Source of the DNA: Numida meleagris
Taxonomy: Eukaryota; Chordata; Aves; Galliformes; Numididae
Direction of reading: 5' to 3'
Length of the DNA: 64,000 bases
Assembly: GCF_002078875.1 (NCBI RefSeq)
Contig: NC_034421.1
Coordinates: 9,444,256-9,508,255 of the forward strand
The notes below the pieces were generated by a model that had not been told where the DNA came from, made no database searches, and was given only the letters and a program-made list of their open reading frames with translations. Below are positions 21,007-54,366 of this stretch, piece by piece. The position numbers were made by a program, and so were the translations under genes. Each line of letters begins with the position of its first letter. Within the stretch, counting starts at the first letter, position 1.

Positions 21007-24000
21007 CTGGGGAGAGGGAAGAAGTGATCTATAAACAGCAGTCCCACTGCCTACCAGGCATCAGTCTGTGTCCTGCTGCTGACACAGGTTAGGCTTTCAT
21101 CACAGCCAAGCTGTGTTAGGAATTTTGTTGGTATTCTGAAACTGGCTTGGGAGGTAGTTCTGATGTAGTTTTTGTGTAATTGCAATCAGGAGGAGGAATG
21201 TTACTCAGCTGTATCATACTTAGGAGGCTCCCCTCAGTGGCCTCCTGACGAATTGCTTGAGAGCAAGCAAACACATCTTTTCTGAGAATTCATGATTTAA
21301 GCAAAAAAATGAAAGCAGTTATTATATACAACTTGGTCACCACTTTGTGAGTCTGTCATAACTAATGACCAAAGAAGTACACGTTTACTTGCACATGACA
21401 TTCTTAATTGCTATGCACATGTACCCTTGTTTTTTGATGACGTGTGGCAGAAAAAACAATCTCTAGCGCCTTTAATGCATTGCAGAAGGGATTCACCTTC
21501 ACGGTGATTTTAAGACTTACTTTGAATTATGTTCCTGTAAGATGATGTAGCTGGAGACTCAGGCGCTTCAGACAAGAAAGATTGGCCTTTGTCACAGCTT
21601 TTTCCTGGAAGGACAGGGAAAAGCATGAACACAATGCAACAGGAAAAAGGGAACTTCTCTTTACTTGCTGCTCATCCCACTATCAGTTATACTCCTCCAA
21701 TGAACCCCTGCTATCTACTCCTTTTAAGGATAATTCTGTCAGTGACGGAGCTACAGCTGGCAGTTGTACAGAGGACCCCTACCAGCAGGAAGTTTCAGTC
21801 ATTACTTTCCAATACTTGGAAGTATTGACCTGTTCCTCAAGTCATTAAATCACGTGTTCATTTCTATTTGCTAGCGGGTGATGAACCAAGCTGTCTCACA
21901 GTCCACAGTGGAATCTGAGTCGTGCAACTGACAGTGAAGACAGAGCCCTAATTTTAATATTTACTGTTGCCAAGTTGCTGTTCTTCGCAGTGGTTATGAA
22001 TTTACTAATTCTGTGTTTTCAGGTGATTACACCAAAAAGACACCACGTATTTAGAATATGGATTATACAGCTGAGAAGATGTGTAATATAATCCTGACCA
22101 AGATGAAGCATCAGGTTAAGTAAGTTACCCCAGTATTTTTCACAGCATGGTATGCTGTACTTCCAGTAACTTTTGATTCAAACAGATGTTCTATCTGACA
22201 GAGAATATTTACCTGAGACACAAGATGTTTAATGTTCTGTAAGCCAGGCTTCCCAGTAATAACACCAGCACAGTTTTGAAGTTGTTGCAGTACAACACAG
22301 TAACTTTACCTATTTGAGGATCGAGGGGCACTTGACCCAGGAGGGAAACATTCAAGTTCTGGCACATCTTCTCCGCGCCTCCAGTAGTTGGGGGGAAGAT
22401 CTGAGATTCTTTCTGGGACAAGATGAAAATAAGAGTTACAGTACTCTAATTCTGAGAACAAGGGATTTTTCCATAGCAGACAACATCGAGATAAAGAAAT
22501 GCTCTAAGACACAGCCCTACCTTACATTTTGGACAGATAAAGCCACTCATGTTCTCCACAACACCTATGATTGGCAGCTTCACTTTATGACAGAAGTTGA
22601 TTTCTTTCCGTACATCCTGAAGTGATACTTCCTGAAAATATTAGGAAACAATTCTACTTTATAATGAACTGTTTATAACGAATTGTTACTATTCCCTTTG
22701 TATTGTGATGAACAGAAACCTGTGAATTTGATGTAATTTGAATTTCAGCTCCCTAGGGACAGATTTTTCTTTAAAAAATGTGCACCACAGAAATATGCCA
22801 TTTTCTATTTGCAAGCCAAACTTTCCCCCAATTTTAAGTCCTTGTGCGACTTTGCTCTGCTCTGACTGATTTATGGAAAGCATCCTGCAGCTGGGAGGCA
22901 GCACTTCATTAGCTGTCAAACAGTGCACATCTTATCATTCAAATACTAAACTTACTGACTTCTGAGCTTTAAGCCACTGGTGACCAAATTACAAATGCAG
23001 AGTGATGCCAGCTCTAATCCTGAAGAAGGAAGTGAACTAATGAATTTCACTTCACAATACAGATCACAACAGCTTTTGATTGTGAACCACTCGGCGGTGC
23101 AGTAGCTCACTTAGGTCCCTTACTCCATCGAGGCATCCACCTGGCTCATAGAACAGCCAGCTGCACGCACTAAGCAAGTCAGTCAGCTCCCTTCTCTCAA
23201 ACACAGATTCTAAACCAAGGACTTGCCATGATGCTTCTGTCCATGGAAATTAAGATCTCTTACCTGAGGGGTAGTAATTATGACAGCGCCATCGATGCGC
23301 GATGCACTGAGGTACTGTACAATTGATAAGTGTTCATCTGATGTGCCTGGAGGGGTGTCTACAATCAGGTAGTCAATTTCACCCCAGTCCACATCGCGAA
23401 GAAATTGTTTGATCAACCCTAGAAGAGAGGACAAGAATGTGGCATTAAAAAAATTAAAATCCTTGTCTATTTTGGTCTACTTCAAATTTTACAGTCCAAG
23501 TATGCAGATTCTTCCAACTATAGTCAATGTAGGTACAGAAATACTTATTTTTCAAAGAATTAAAACAAACAAAAGACAGAAACCAAAACCCAATACTGCA
23601 TTTGACCCACTGTATTTATCATTCAAAGAAGCTAGAGAGAATATTGAGAAAATGTTCTCTGATGAAGGTGGAAGCTGTAACGTAACTGTACTCCACAGCT
23701 CTGGCTCTACTCTGCAAGAAAAATGATGAAGGTACGGTAACCAGTTACTGAGCAGTCTGGAGTATTCACTGGTTTTTTTTTTGCCATAGCTTACTATATC
23801 AGGTTTGCGTTATTACCCAAGTAAGCTCACCACCAGATGTTCATTCTTTCAACTGTGTAAGTTGTTGCTGAAAACCTTGGACACGTACCGTTCTTTTTTG
23901 GTCCTCTCCAGATGACAGCATCATCAGGACTACTGAGCAAGAACCCCACTGACATGACACCTAAGTTTTCTTCAACATACTAAAAGAGAAGAGAAACTCC

Positions 24001-25797
24001 GTACAGAACAGCAGAGAAAGGGCAGAGTGACTAACTCTGAAAACAGGCTTGATAGAAAAAGCAGTTTGAAGGGGGAAGAGACATTCAGAAAACAAAGGCA
24101 GAGAAGCTCATTTTGACTTTTAAACAAAGGACTGCACAGGCTTTTCTGCAGCACTGACCAACTACATTCACAGACTGACAAAAAATGAGTTGTATTAAGT
24201 TATGCAGTGTTTGATGGAATCACTGGAGGTGGTGTAAGGATAAAAGCAGGGATATACTAAAGGTGACCTTAAACCAAGAATACCTGTCATTATCCCTGCA
24301 TATTTTTTAAAAATAATTATTGCAATGAACAAAGGAAACCGAATACAGCTGAATGATACAGCCTATTGCTGGACTGCATAGAACCTGGGTATTTATGTCA
24401 CTGGAATTAATAGAAAAAGCACGCTGTGCTTCTCCCCCCGTCCTTCCGCTCCCTAGAACGGTGTCAAACCCAGCCAGCCACCTTCAGGAACAGCTGCACC
24501 AGCTTACCACTGGAGACCATCCAGATCCACTCTGATGAACCTGAAAATTGAAGAGACACACACAAAGTTACACTAGAAATTAACGCAGAAGTTATGTAAA
24601 AGATGCACAGGAGACAGAACGGGATAAGAAGACCTCTGGCCTACGGATGCAGCACTTTTTTATTGGAACAGTTCAATTAAAAATTGCAGAAGAGCCAGAT
24701 CTCCATAATAAGTGAACTGCCGAACCCTCTTGCTGGAAACCTACCCATGATTTTATATAAACACGTGAAATATTTCAGAGCTGATAACGGGCATCACGCT
24801 GACAAGACTCAGGTTTAGTACTCACTGATAAGCAGCAGATACAGAACAAAACCTGCCTGGCAGAACTGGTCACCTGCCTGCCCACGATTCTTGAACAAAT
24901 GAAACCACACTGCTCATCGGCCATCTCACCTTCTTTAGTCCCTTGCCCACCAGTAGGTTTCCCAATAAATGACCTTACCGATGCCTTAACTCTACGTGAA
25001 GCTGAAGTCTTAATGAAACATTAGGAATGTTTTTAAATAACACATTTGATCTCTCGCTACAGAAGCGGTCAGAGCGCACCTGTTCTCCTTCCAGACCCAT
25101 CATCTTAGGGATGGACGGCCCACAGATGTCTATGTCCAGCAGGGCAACCTGGAACACAAAGCAACAAAGACTCGTGGGAACGTGCCTGCACAGCATCGCT
25201 GCCAAAGCCAAAGCCACGCAGCAGACACACTCCAGCGAAATAAGCTGAAAGCGTCGGTGGAAAGACGATAGGGCCCAGCGTACCGCAGCCCCGCAGCGCA
25301 GCCCCACGGGACGCGGGCTCCGTTCAGCCCCGCACGCCCCCCCGGCTCCGAGCCGCCGCCGCCCACCTGCTTGCTCTCGTCGGCCGCCAGCCCGTGAGCC
25401 AGGAGCGCGCTGAACGTGCTCTTCCCCACGCCGCCCTTCCCGGAGAGCACCACGACGGTGTGCTTCACGCCGCGCAGCCTCTCCCGCAGCTCCGCCGCCT
25501 CGGCTGCGGGCGGCACGGCCGCGTCAGCCCCGGCCCCAGCGCGGATCCCCCTCCCCGCAACCCCCGCCCCTCTCAGGGCCTGTCTCACCCGGGTCCGTTA
25601 CGGCGGCGCCGGCGGCGCAGAGCTTCTGGTTGGGGCATCCCTGGCAGGCGGCGGCCCGACCCGCCTGGGCGCTGCCGGTTCCCGGGCAGTCTGCGAGGGA
25701 ATGCGAGAGATGAAGCGCAAAGTACCGCAGCGGACAGGACCCGCTTCGCGCCGCATCCCTCACCCTCCGGCTGCGGCGCGCCCGTCGCCTCGGCCAT
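20954..25797 (-). CDS. NUBP1: NUBP1, cytosolic Fe-S cluster assembly factor (11 coding exons)
   Basis: NUBP1 (yeast Nbp35) is a MRP/MinD-type P-loop NTPase. With NUBP2 it forms the scaffold on which cytosolic 4Fe-4S clusters are assembled for transfer to apo-proteins. Coding exons, 5' to 3' on the minus strand, are 25797-25764, 25690-25589, 25503-25367, 25148-25080, 24540-24508, 23979-23889, 23418-23264, 22631-22521, 22412-22310, 21604-21521 and 21006-20954. The CDS is 972 nt, giving 323 residues (human is 320 as I remember it). Visible features are the N-terminal ferredoxin-like cysteines C13, C27, C30 and C36 (CX13CX2CX5C), the Walker A motif GKGGVGKS at 67-74, [24 protein letters not shown], and the C-terminal CPKC pair C240/C243. 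All key residues are present, so the gene appears functional. It starts in a CpG island. Confidence 0.97.
21521..21604 (-). CDS. NUBP1: NUBP1 coding exon 10
   Basis: An 84-nt exon entered in phase 1, giving [19 protein letters not shown] and then SSYRNIIQ. The acceptor is 'CTTCCAG' and the donor GTAAGT. Confidence 0.95.
22310..22412 (-). CDS. NUBP1: NUBP1 coding exon 9
   Basis: A 103-nt exon after a 108-bp intron, encoding [17 protein letters not shown] through VPLDPQI plus one base. The donor is GTAAAG. Confidence 0.95.
22521..22631 (-). CDS. NUBP1: NUBP1 coding exon 8, C-terminal CXXC
   Basis: A 111-nt phase-0 exon encoding residues 208-244: [13 protein letters not shown], then [15 protein letters not shown]. 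The CPKC pair (C240, C243) is the bridging-cluster motif at the dimer interface in this family. Confidence 0.97.
23264..23418 (-). CDS. NUBP1: NUBP1 coding exon 7, Walker B region
   Basis: A 155-nt exon encoding residues 156-207, with [15 protein letters not shown] (the Walker B/switch region of MRP-type NTPases) and [10 protein letters not shown] at the end. The acceptor is 'CTCTAG' and the donor GTAAGA. Confidence 0.97.
23889..23979 (-). CDS. NUBP1: NUBP1 coding exon 6
   Basis: A 91-nt exon encoding [17 protein letters not shown], then [13 protein letters not shown] plus one base. The acceptor is 'CTTTTAG' and the donor GTACGT. Confidence 0.96.
24508..24540 (-). CDS. NUBP1: NUBP1 coding exon 5 (33-nt micro-exon)
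   Basis: Eleven codons, [11 protein letters not shown], identical to the family consensus as I remember it, between acceptor 'TTTTCAG' and donor GTAAGC. It is too short for ORF-based detection and was found by looking for the residues missing between exons 4 and 6. Confidence 0.95.
25080..25148 (-). CDS. NUBP1: NUBP1 coding exon 4
   Basis: A 69-nt phase-0 exon encoding residues 92-114. It holds [15 protein letters not shown] with the conserved aspartates of the nucleotide-binding A' motif. The donor GTGCGC follows GEQ. Confidence 0.96.
25367..25503 (-). CDS. NUBP1: NUBP1 coding exon 3, Walker A
   Basis: A 137-nt exon after an 85-bp intron. It encodes the linker [10 protein letters not shown] and the deviant Walker A motif in [20 protein letters not shown], then ends at DESKQ with donor GTGGGC. 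Confidence 0.97.
25589..25690 (-). CDS. NUBP1: NUBP1 coding exon 2, N-terminal Fe-S cysteines
   Basis: A 102-nt exon after a 73-bp intron. It carries all four N-terminal cluster cysteines, in DCPG and in [10 protein letters not shown]. The acceptor is 'CTCGCAG' and the donor GTGAGA. Confidence 0.96.
25764..25797 (-). CDS. NUBP1: NUBP1 coding exon 1
   Basis: A 34-nt exon, [11 protein letters not shown] plus one base, followed by donor GTGAGG. The start ATG (25797-25795) sits in the CpG island, and the next exon supplies DCPG as in other NUBP1 proteins. Confidence 0.93.
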
Positions 25798-25887
25798 GGC
25801 GCCCGCAACACGTCACTTCCGCCGGTCTCATGGCGCCCTGCGCGCATGCGCCTAGTGCCGGGGGTGGCGGTACCCGTCGTCGCCGCT

Positions 25888-25912
25888 GGGGGGCGCTGCA
25901 GGGCGGGCGGGG
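25888..25912 (+). promoter_or_regulatory. G-quadruplex motif upstream of NUBP1
   Basis: Four runs of at least three G on the plus strand, with loops of 7, 1 and 1 nt, lie 91-115 bp upstream of the NUBP1 ATG. The motif overlaps GC-box-like sequence. Confidence 0.55.
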
Positions 25913-25930
25913 ATAGCGGCGGCGCTGGGT

Positions 25931-49077
<23,147 letters not shown>

Positions 49078-49193
49078 GTAGTAACCTTTGATAGCTCTCA
49101 TGCATGATATAAAAGTTGCAAAGGTTGCAAATATTTCCTGAAGGAAATCATTATTTTGTTGGGGTTTTGTTTCTTTCTTTGAAATCCAATAGA

Positions 49194-49199
49194 AATAAA
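49194..49199 (+). terminator. TEKT5: TEKT5 candidate polyadenylation signal (AATAAA)
   Basis: First AATAAA after the TEKT5 stop, about 117 bp downstream. A second at 49831-49836 may serve a longer 3' UTR. Confidence 0.6.
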
Positions 49200-49839
49200 A
49201 CAACCAAAATCAATACTGTGCTTCTTTCCTTTGAACAACTGCGTAGTCTCAGCCGTAGCCGCTCCATGGAATAGAATTAGTAGACCTATTCTAACAGAAT
49301 CAGACCACACTGAAATGACTAGGGAAATATTACATGCATTGTGAGTTACTAGCTAGAGAAAATTATAAACTGACATCCTGCACTTCTCAACAGAATAAGT
49401 ACAATACAGGATTTAACTGTCTGGGATATTGTGATGTCTGTGTTTCAGTCCTTGTCTGGAAGAGTCACATTTAAATGCTTACCCCATCCTTCAACTCTCT
49501 TTCTGTCTAGCAGAGATAAATTTGGTGTTTGCTTGAAATTAGAGGAGGTTGAACAAACTTGATTCTTAGAAGAAAATCTTGTATATTTATATGAACTATT
49601 CATGACCAGTGTTTGCCTAAGACTAAAAGGTCTTAATTACACAGAAATGTGTACTATCAGTAGATGTCAAAGGACTTCATGAGCACAGACAGTACCACTG
49701 TTCTTCATCACCAAAGAGAAAGTGAAGACAATGAAGGCTGAAACATCGATAGTGCAGTAATCTCAGTGAAGGATTTGAGGAAGAACTGGTTTTAACTGAT
49801 GTTAAAGCAGTCTGAGTTTTGAACAAATTGAATAAAAAT

Positions 49840-52800
49840 GTTTTTCTGTTATTTGTGTTTCTGTGCTGGGTTTACGTGCACTCATGTACAGTATAATCAG
49901 CAACGCACGATTCTAGCAACTGAGCTGCTTCCTGCTACCTTGGGTCCCCTTCACAGAGCAGCTCGAGGAACACATAAAACACATTTTAACTGAACCGAAG
50001 CCAAATCTGAAACAATGCTTGATTTGAAATTTGCCTGAACAAACTGGCTCTGTTCCTCCCCTTTTGTTTTGTGGGGGTGATGGCTTTACTCAGCTCCCAA
50101 CGAAAGTCACATTGCTGGGGGACACCGAGCCGTGCAGTGCTGTACTTCCTGCCCACTTAACTGCGACTCTCACTCAGTGTGGTTGTGGCTGAGCCATTTC
50201 GCACTCGATTTCACTCCTTCAGTAAAAAAAAAAAAAAAAGCATTTCCTGTTTAGAGCGTCAAACCGTTTACACAGTGGTATGATTCTATAGATTCAAAAT
50301 CAGAGGAAAACATTTTGGAAGACTTGACTGGGGAGTAACATCTAGGTGCGCTTCTGGTACTCGTTAAACTCATTGCACCTTGACTCCTCGGCATCTTCAC
50401 TTTCTAATTAGGATATTTCCTGCAACATGGCTACGAACAGTGCAGACTTCTCCACCCAGCATTATGTCTCCAGCTCTTCGGGAGGAATTCCCCAGATGCG
50501 GAGAAAGTTCCAGAAGCACAGTTTGTGTTTATAGTCTATGTTTATAGTTTGTGTTAGTGAGACCAGTGCAGAGCACCTCCTGGGCCACTGGAGGTAGGGG
50601 GGTTCTCACTGAAGGCTTTGCTGGCAATCTGGTTGGAATCAATGGTCGTATCTTACCACTCCTAACTCACGAACACTTCACAACAACCTCCTAGCGCAGA
50701 GTGAGGAATCTCACTATGTTTTGTCTCTCAGCAGGGAAAACTGTTACCACTGGTAATGTTTTCCTTCTCCCTCTGTATGCTCTGGTGTGGAGGCAAGGGA
50801 ATTTCTGTCACTTGCTTCTGTTACCACCAAACTGTAAAGCCCTTGATTTGCATTCCGTATGTTATTTTTACAGCGTATGAAGAATAATATTAGTGTTGAG
50901 TTGTTAAATATTGACAGTGGTTCCACCCTATTTATCAAATACTGACAGCTGACCATGCAGAGGACTAAAAATTATTTGGAAATTTGAACATTTTTGAAGG
51001 CATCAAATACATTTCCAGAAGTTGGAGTCTTTCCCAGTTCACACAACTACTCTAATAGCTAGAAATAGTTTCTCCCCTCCTTATGCCAAGAACTCATTTA
51101 AGAAATACATAGTAGAAGGAAAGCACTTTTAAGAGAGTCAAATTATTTTAACAGTTTTAGACAGAAAAAGAAAAAAAGGAAAATCTTTTCCTGAAAGCAG
51201 ACAGCATCACTGAGAAGTCAGCCTGAATCAAAGTCCTGAATTCTTAAATTTTGGGTTTTATGGATAGAGATGCTGGGGTTGAACAATCGCTCTGAACATC
51301 CCAGATTCCAGCTCCTCCCTCTGCCTTTCTTCAGCCACATTCTCTGCAAGGTCTCAGCTCTGCTTTTTGGGTGGAGTGTCCACTTTATTGTCAGCGCAAG
51401 CAACACTGAACTTGTCTGAACACAGTGTGAACTCCTACTAGGAACAACTGCCTAGAACCAGGGATCTATGGCAGATAGTTCCGTTCTCTGAGAGCAGCTT
51501 TCTGCATGGAAACACTAACTCGCTGAGATTCAGCCACCATCAGCAAGAATAAACTCTTAGTGGGTACTGCAAAATAAGAACAGAATAGAAAATAATTTTC
51601 TTCCCTAACTACAACTACCAGAAGACATGAAGTATATTAACCTAGTGGAAAAACTTTAGTGAAGAAAATGCTCCAGTCTTTCATTAGGAGCATCTGTACA
51701 TGCAGCACACTTATGTTTGCTGATAATGTACAGCCTCTTTGTAAAAGTAAAGAGTTTTCGTTAGGCTATCTAAGAAAAGGGGGAAAGTTGCTTAGGCTAT
51801 AAACGTATGTTAATTGAAAAAGGCTGGAATTTGTTTACTAAATTTTAGAGGATGGAGATAAGTCAGTATTTGGTTCTTGGAAGGCTGAGTTGATAGATAA
51901 GGCAGAAAAGCTAGATTATAGTCTTGTTTTGCCACTGATTTACTGTGTAAATGAATTTACACAGCCTTGAAAATGCAGTTAAGACCATTTGTGATGAGAA
52001 TACATCAAAGGAAACACATTTCTAACAAGCATAAAGATACCTAGATAAATCTGAGAATCTCTTCAGAAAACCCTAAAAAAACAGAACATAAACATCCTTT
52101 CAGGCTTTTTTCTCCCTTTTCTTTCATGGATCTCTTCTTACGAACCAGATCCTTACTTAATGTTCTCACATGCAACCACAGACATCAGGAAGTCAGATCT
52201 ACTGTATTTCCATGTATAAAGCCACAAATCTAATAAGCAGATCCATAGAACTTGAAAGATAAGATCTGTTTTATAGCAAATAGGCTAACGCAGAGAAGAC
52301 CAAAACCTGTCCCTGCCTGCTTCAGACAATGAGATAATTTTAGTTTCAGACAAGCTATTTCCTAACATTATCTAAACTGCAGCTCATAAAAGTTTATGGA
52401 CTCAGCCTCCAAACAGAGCAAGAAAACAATGGATCTAAGTATCTTCAGTAATGATAATGCAATTTTAGTCCCACGTAGTTACTGATTGCAGTGAAGATAG
52501 CTCATTGTACCCTGATCTATCAGTAGTTTACTCCTCCTATTTTATTTTATTTTATTAAATCATAGCAAGGAAGTAAAATGTGCCCCATAGAATTTACAGG
52601 TGGTGTCCGTTCCCAGTTGATATCTGTGATGACAAGTTATCCCAGCAGAGCTACCGAGCTGGGTAAGATCTGGCATGCGTTTTCAGCACAGGATGTTAAG
52701 GTATATTAAGGAGACAATGAAGGAATATTAACGATGGAGATTCAAAAAGTGCCGATTTTGGAAGTTACATAGAATTTCACTTTTTCATAATATGATTGTA

Positions 52801-53147
52801 CTTTCATTTTATTAAGGAGGACAGAGTGGGAGGCCCCTCGCAACACTTGATTTTTTTTCCACTTCCTGACAGTGCATTTGGTATTTCCAAATTTTACCAA
52901 AAGACAAGGAACATCCGATTCCATGTTTACTAACAGCACATGCTGGCCCACTGATGTAATGAGAATATCCAAATCAAATGAAGAATACATGCTAATAGTT
53001 TGGTAAGTAAGTACTGTCTCAGGTAGGGTTCTGCTCCTCTGTATACACCTCTGTAATGCTGAATCTCAAGATGCAAAGCTGGAGTCGAACCTTCAGTCTT
53101 TGAATGTTTGGACCACCCTGCAGCCGGTCCAGCAAACACTGACTTCA
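49840..53147. other. Intergenic downstream of TEKT5, nothing recognised
   Basis: A+T-rich spacer with only short ORFs, an A run near 50224-50238 and a short TTTTA-rich repeat near 52540-52556. No gene or complete repeat element is recognised. Confidence 0.5.
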
Positions 53148-53152
53148 CAGAA

Positions 53153-53681
53153 TGTCATGGTTTTGTGATTTTCGGTTATTGGTACTCCACATCATAACAT
53201 CATGTAGTGGATATACCTGGTTCTCAGAAGAGAAGGACTACTACAGTCCCCACGGCACTTTGCTCCTCTGTTACCATTTTCCCGCCGGAGGGAAAAGATA
53301 GAAGCTCGCAGTATAAAAACTTGCAGATCACGAGACCTCGTCCCTTTTTCCGCCGTCTCTCGTCTTGGCAGCACCTCGCTCTCCAGCCGTCTTATCATCG
53401 GTAGTAGAGTAAGGCCTACCTTGATTTTGGGACATTCTCTCTCTCTGTATTGGATTTATCAGCTTAAATTGTAATTATATTGTATTATAGTGTGTTGTTT
53501 TGCATTCCGATATCTTATTTAGTAAATTAGTTTGTTTCTCCTCAGATTGTTGCCGCTGTTCTTTGCTCTCAGGGCCATCTCCTTACCCTTTTTCCCTTTT
53601 CCCTTTTCCCGGGGCGTGGGCCCGTGGATCCCCCATCCCCTTCGTCAAGGAACCAGGCCGAACACCCGTAAACCGTTGACA
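53153..53681 (+). mobile_element. Solo ERV LTR copy 2, downstream of TEKT5
   Basis: A 529-bp element starting TGTCATGG and ending CCGTTGACA, flanked by the 5-bp repeat CAGAA (53148-53152 and 53682-53686). A TATAAAA box lies at 53312-53318, which fits a U3/R promoter facing right. No coding remnant flanks it. The ORFs through it, shared with copy 1, simply run through the LTR. Confidence 0.9.
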
Positions 53682-53686
53682 CAGAA

Positions 53687-53913
53687 CCACAGAACAGTTG
53701 ATGTTGGAAGGAACATCTGGAGATCTTCTAATCCAGTCATCCCTGCTCAGAGCAGTCAGCAGGGCTGTGTCCAATCAGCTTCTGAATATTCCTAAGGATG
53801 GAGACTCTACAACCCCCCCGGGCAGCCTGTTCTAGGGTTGATAACCTCCATGCACAATTAAGAAGTTTTTTTTCCGCACATTTTCTCAGATTTCCTGTAA
53901 TTCCTGTATTTTC
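53687..53913 (-). repeat. CR1 LINE fragment beside solo LTR
   Basis: Starts with the CR1 tail complement 'cagaaccacagaacagttg' and contains 'gttggaaggaacatctgg', 'atccctgctcagagcagtc' and 'ggagactctacaacccccc'. Similarity to CR1 fades near 53910. The LTR lies exactly at its 3' tail. Confidence 0.85.
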
Positions 53914-54303
53914 ACCTGATCCTACTCTACCAAATACGGCCATGTGGCACATACCTAAATTATGTTCAGGAGAGATGAGGTTTGACATTTCTGTCACCTT
54001 CAATCCTGATTAAAAATAATCTGTTAGATGATTGAGATTTAAATCCACAAACAGCTATCATACACGACTGTCACTACACCCTATGGTTTTGGATCATTTA
54101 TCTCCATCATTGTGAGAGAAAGCACAAAAGTCAACACCTTCTATAAAAGAGGTTAATCAGAACATGAGGGTAGTAATATAGTGAAAGCAGATACACCACT
54201 GGCAAACGTAACAAAAACAGATGGCTCTGGATCTGGATTTCTACAACAAAGCAGTAGTCAAAGTAGTGATGTACAAACTACCATGAAATTTTCAGTTTAT
54301 TTC

Positions 54304-54366
54304 TGCATTACTTGGCTCAAATTCCTTTCTTTTTTTTCTTTCTTTCTTTTTTTTTTTTTTTTTTAA
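54304..54366. repeat. Pyrimidine simple repeat (TTTC/poly-T)
   Basis: An irregular TTTC tract passing into an uninterrupted T run of about 20 near 54345-54364. It is likely a microsatellite prone to length change. Confidence 0.8.

Larger units (their letters stand above)
25260..25930 (-). promoter_or_regulatory. NUBP1: CpG-island promoter of NUBP1
   Basis: A dense-CpG, high G+C block covers NUBP1 exons 1-3 and about 130 bp upstream of the ATG. A GGGCGGGCGGGG stretch (25901-25912) contains overlapping Sp1-type boxes. Long plus-strand ORFs through this block are composition artefacts antisense to NUBP1. Confidence 0.75.

Noticed and set aside
25394..25916. 153- and 166-codon plus-strand ORFs over NUBP1 exons 1-3
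   Set aside because: They are antisense to well-supported NUBP1 exons and lie in a CpG island. The composition explains the open frames.
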